From NCBI GenBank assembly GCA_014376885.1, contig JACMQR010000110.1:1-7212 (forward strand): a stretch of DNA of 7,212 nucleotides, in the 5' to 3' direction. Positions 6,934 to 7,212 of this stretch are shown here, in pieces; the first letter of the stretch is position 1; the number at the start of each line of letters is the position of its first letter. The position numbers and the translations under genes were made by a program. The DNA comes from Polaromonas sp. GTDB lineage: Bacteria > Pseudomonadota > Gammaproteobacteria > Burkholderiales > Burkholderiaceae_C. The notes beneath the pieces are model-generated. The model saw only the letters and a program-made list of their open reading frames with translations. It was not told the DNA's origin and did not search any database.

Positions 6934-7212
6934 TTACGCGGGCAACAGGACCCGGTTGTCCACGCTGAACTGGTAGTCGCGAAAGATGTGCTCGGCGCTC
7001 AGGCCTTCGTAGGTGCCGTCGGCCAGCATACGCGTGGTGTCCTTGAGGCGGTAGGCAGAGCTGCCGCAGGTCCAGACGTTGTAGTTGCGCATGTGGGTGC
7101 ACAGGCAGGTTTTGTCCTTGACCGAGATGTTCTTGCCGTCCGGATGAATTGCTATCTGCTGGTTGTAGGCAGTAATGTAGGCGCAGTTGCCGTTGCCATC
7201 CAACAGGTAGCC
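6934..7212 (-). CDS. 3' part of an unrecognised cysteine-containing protein (partial)
   Basis: The frame is open to the window edge, so only the last 92 residues are seen and the true start lies outside; an internal TTG at 7203 is not a convincing start. I do not recognise the family. The segment has four cysteines at visible residues 10, 36, 38 and 49 (NGNCAY, KTCLCTH, VWTCGSS), many Tyr/Asn/Asp residues, and no membrane helix in this part. Cysteines in a polar, Asn/Tyr-rich chain would fit an exported, disulfide-bonded protein or a small metal site, but neither can be shown without the N-terminus. It ends 60 bp before the DUF2868-type start on the same strand, so co-transcription is possible. 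Confidence 0.65.
   Translation of the reverse strand, partial: GYLLDGNGNCAYITAYNQQIAIHPDGKNISVKDKTCLCTHMRNYNVWTCGSSAYRLKDTTRMLADGTYEGLSAEHIFRDYQFSVDNRVLLPA

Overview
The window is GC-rich, tightly packed bacterial DNA. Codon use, the dense ATGA junctions and the gene families suggest a betaproteobacterium of the Burkholderiales, probably Comamonadaceae (a Polaromonas/Rhodoferax/Variovorax-type genome). This placement is inferred from style and family, not from a marker gene. I see no rRNA, tRNA, CRISPR array, insertion sequence, phage gene or origin.

Left part (1-1343, plus strand): the last codons of a possible upstream gene overlap, by ATGA, a 164-aa conserved-type hypothetical protein. 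A 273-bp stretch without a confident gene follows. It contains a reading frame in another phase that still looks coding and may be a remnant. Then comes a 175-aa hypothetical protein with a probable small N-terminal winged-helix-like region.

Right part (1374-7212, minus strand): transcribed from right to left, the genes are the 3' end of an unrecognised cysteine-containing protein, a DUF2868-type membrane protein, a DUF3482-type GTPase, a cation diffusion facilitator (CDF) metal transporter, and a YihY/BrkB-family membrane protein with an unusual Pro/Ala-rich tail. The plus- and minus-strand blocks converge at 1343/1374 with only 30 bp between stop codons.

The most interesting unit is the DUF2868/DUF3482 pair (3839-6873). 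A multi-pass membrane protein with a large soluble C-terminal domain overlaps by 4 bp a GTPase that has its own hydrophobic glycine-rich segment. The GTPase has a non-consensus first P-loop residue and a non-canonical G4 motif. The two are probably co-translated and probably act together at the inner membrane, but their job is unknown. The CDF transporter and YihY protein lie downstream on the same strand with gaps of about 200 and 140 bp, so they may be separate transcription units. Nothing in the sequence links them functionally to the GTPase pair beyond a shared membrane location.
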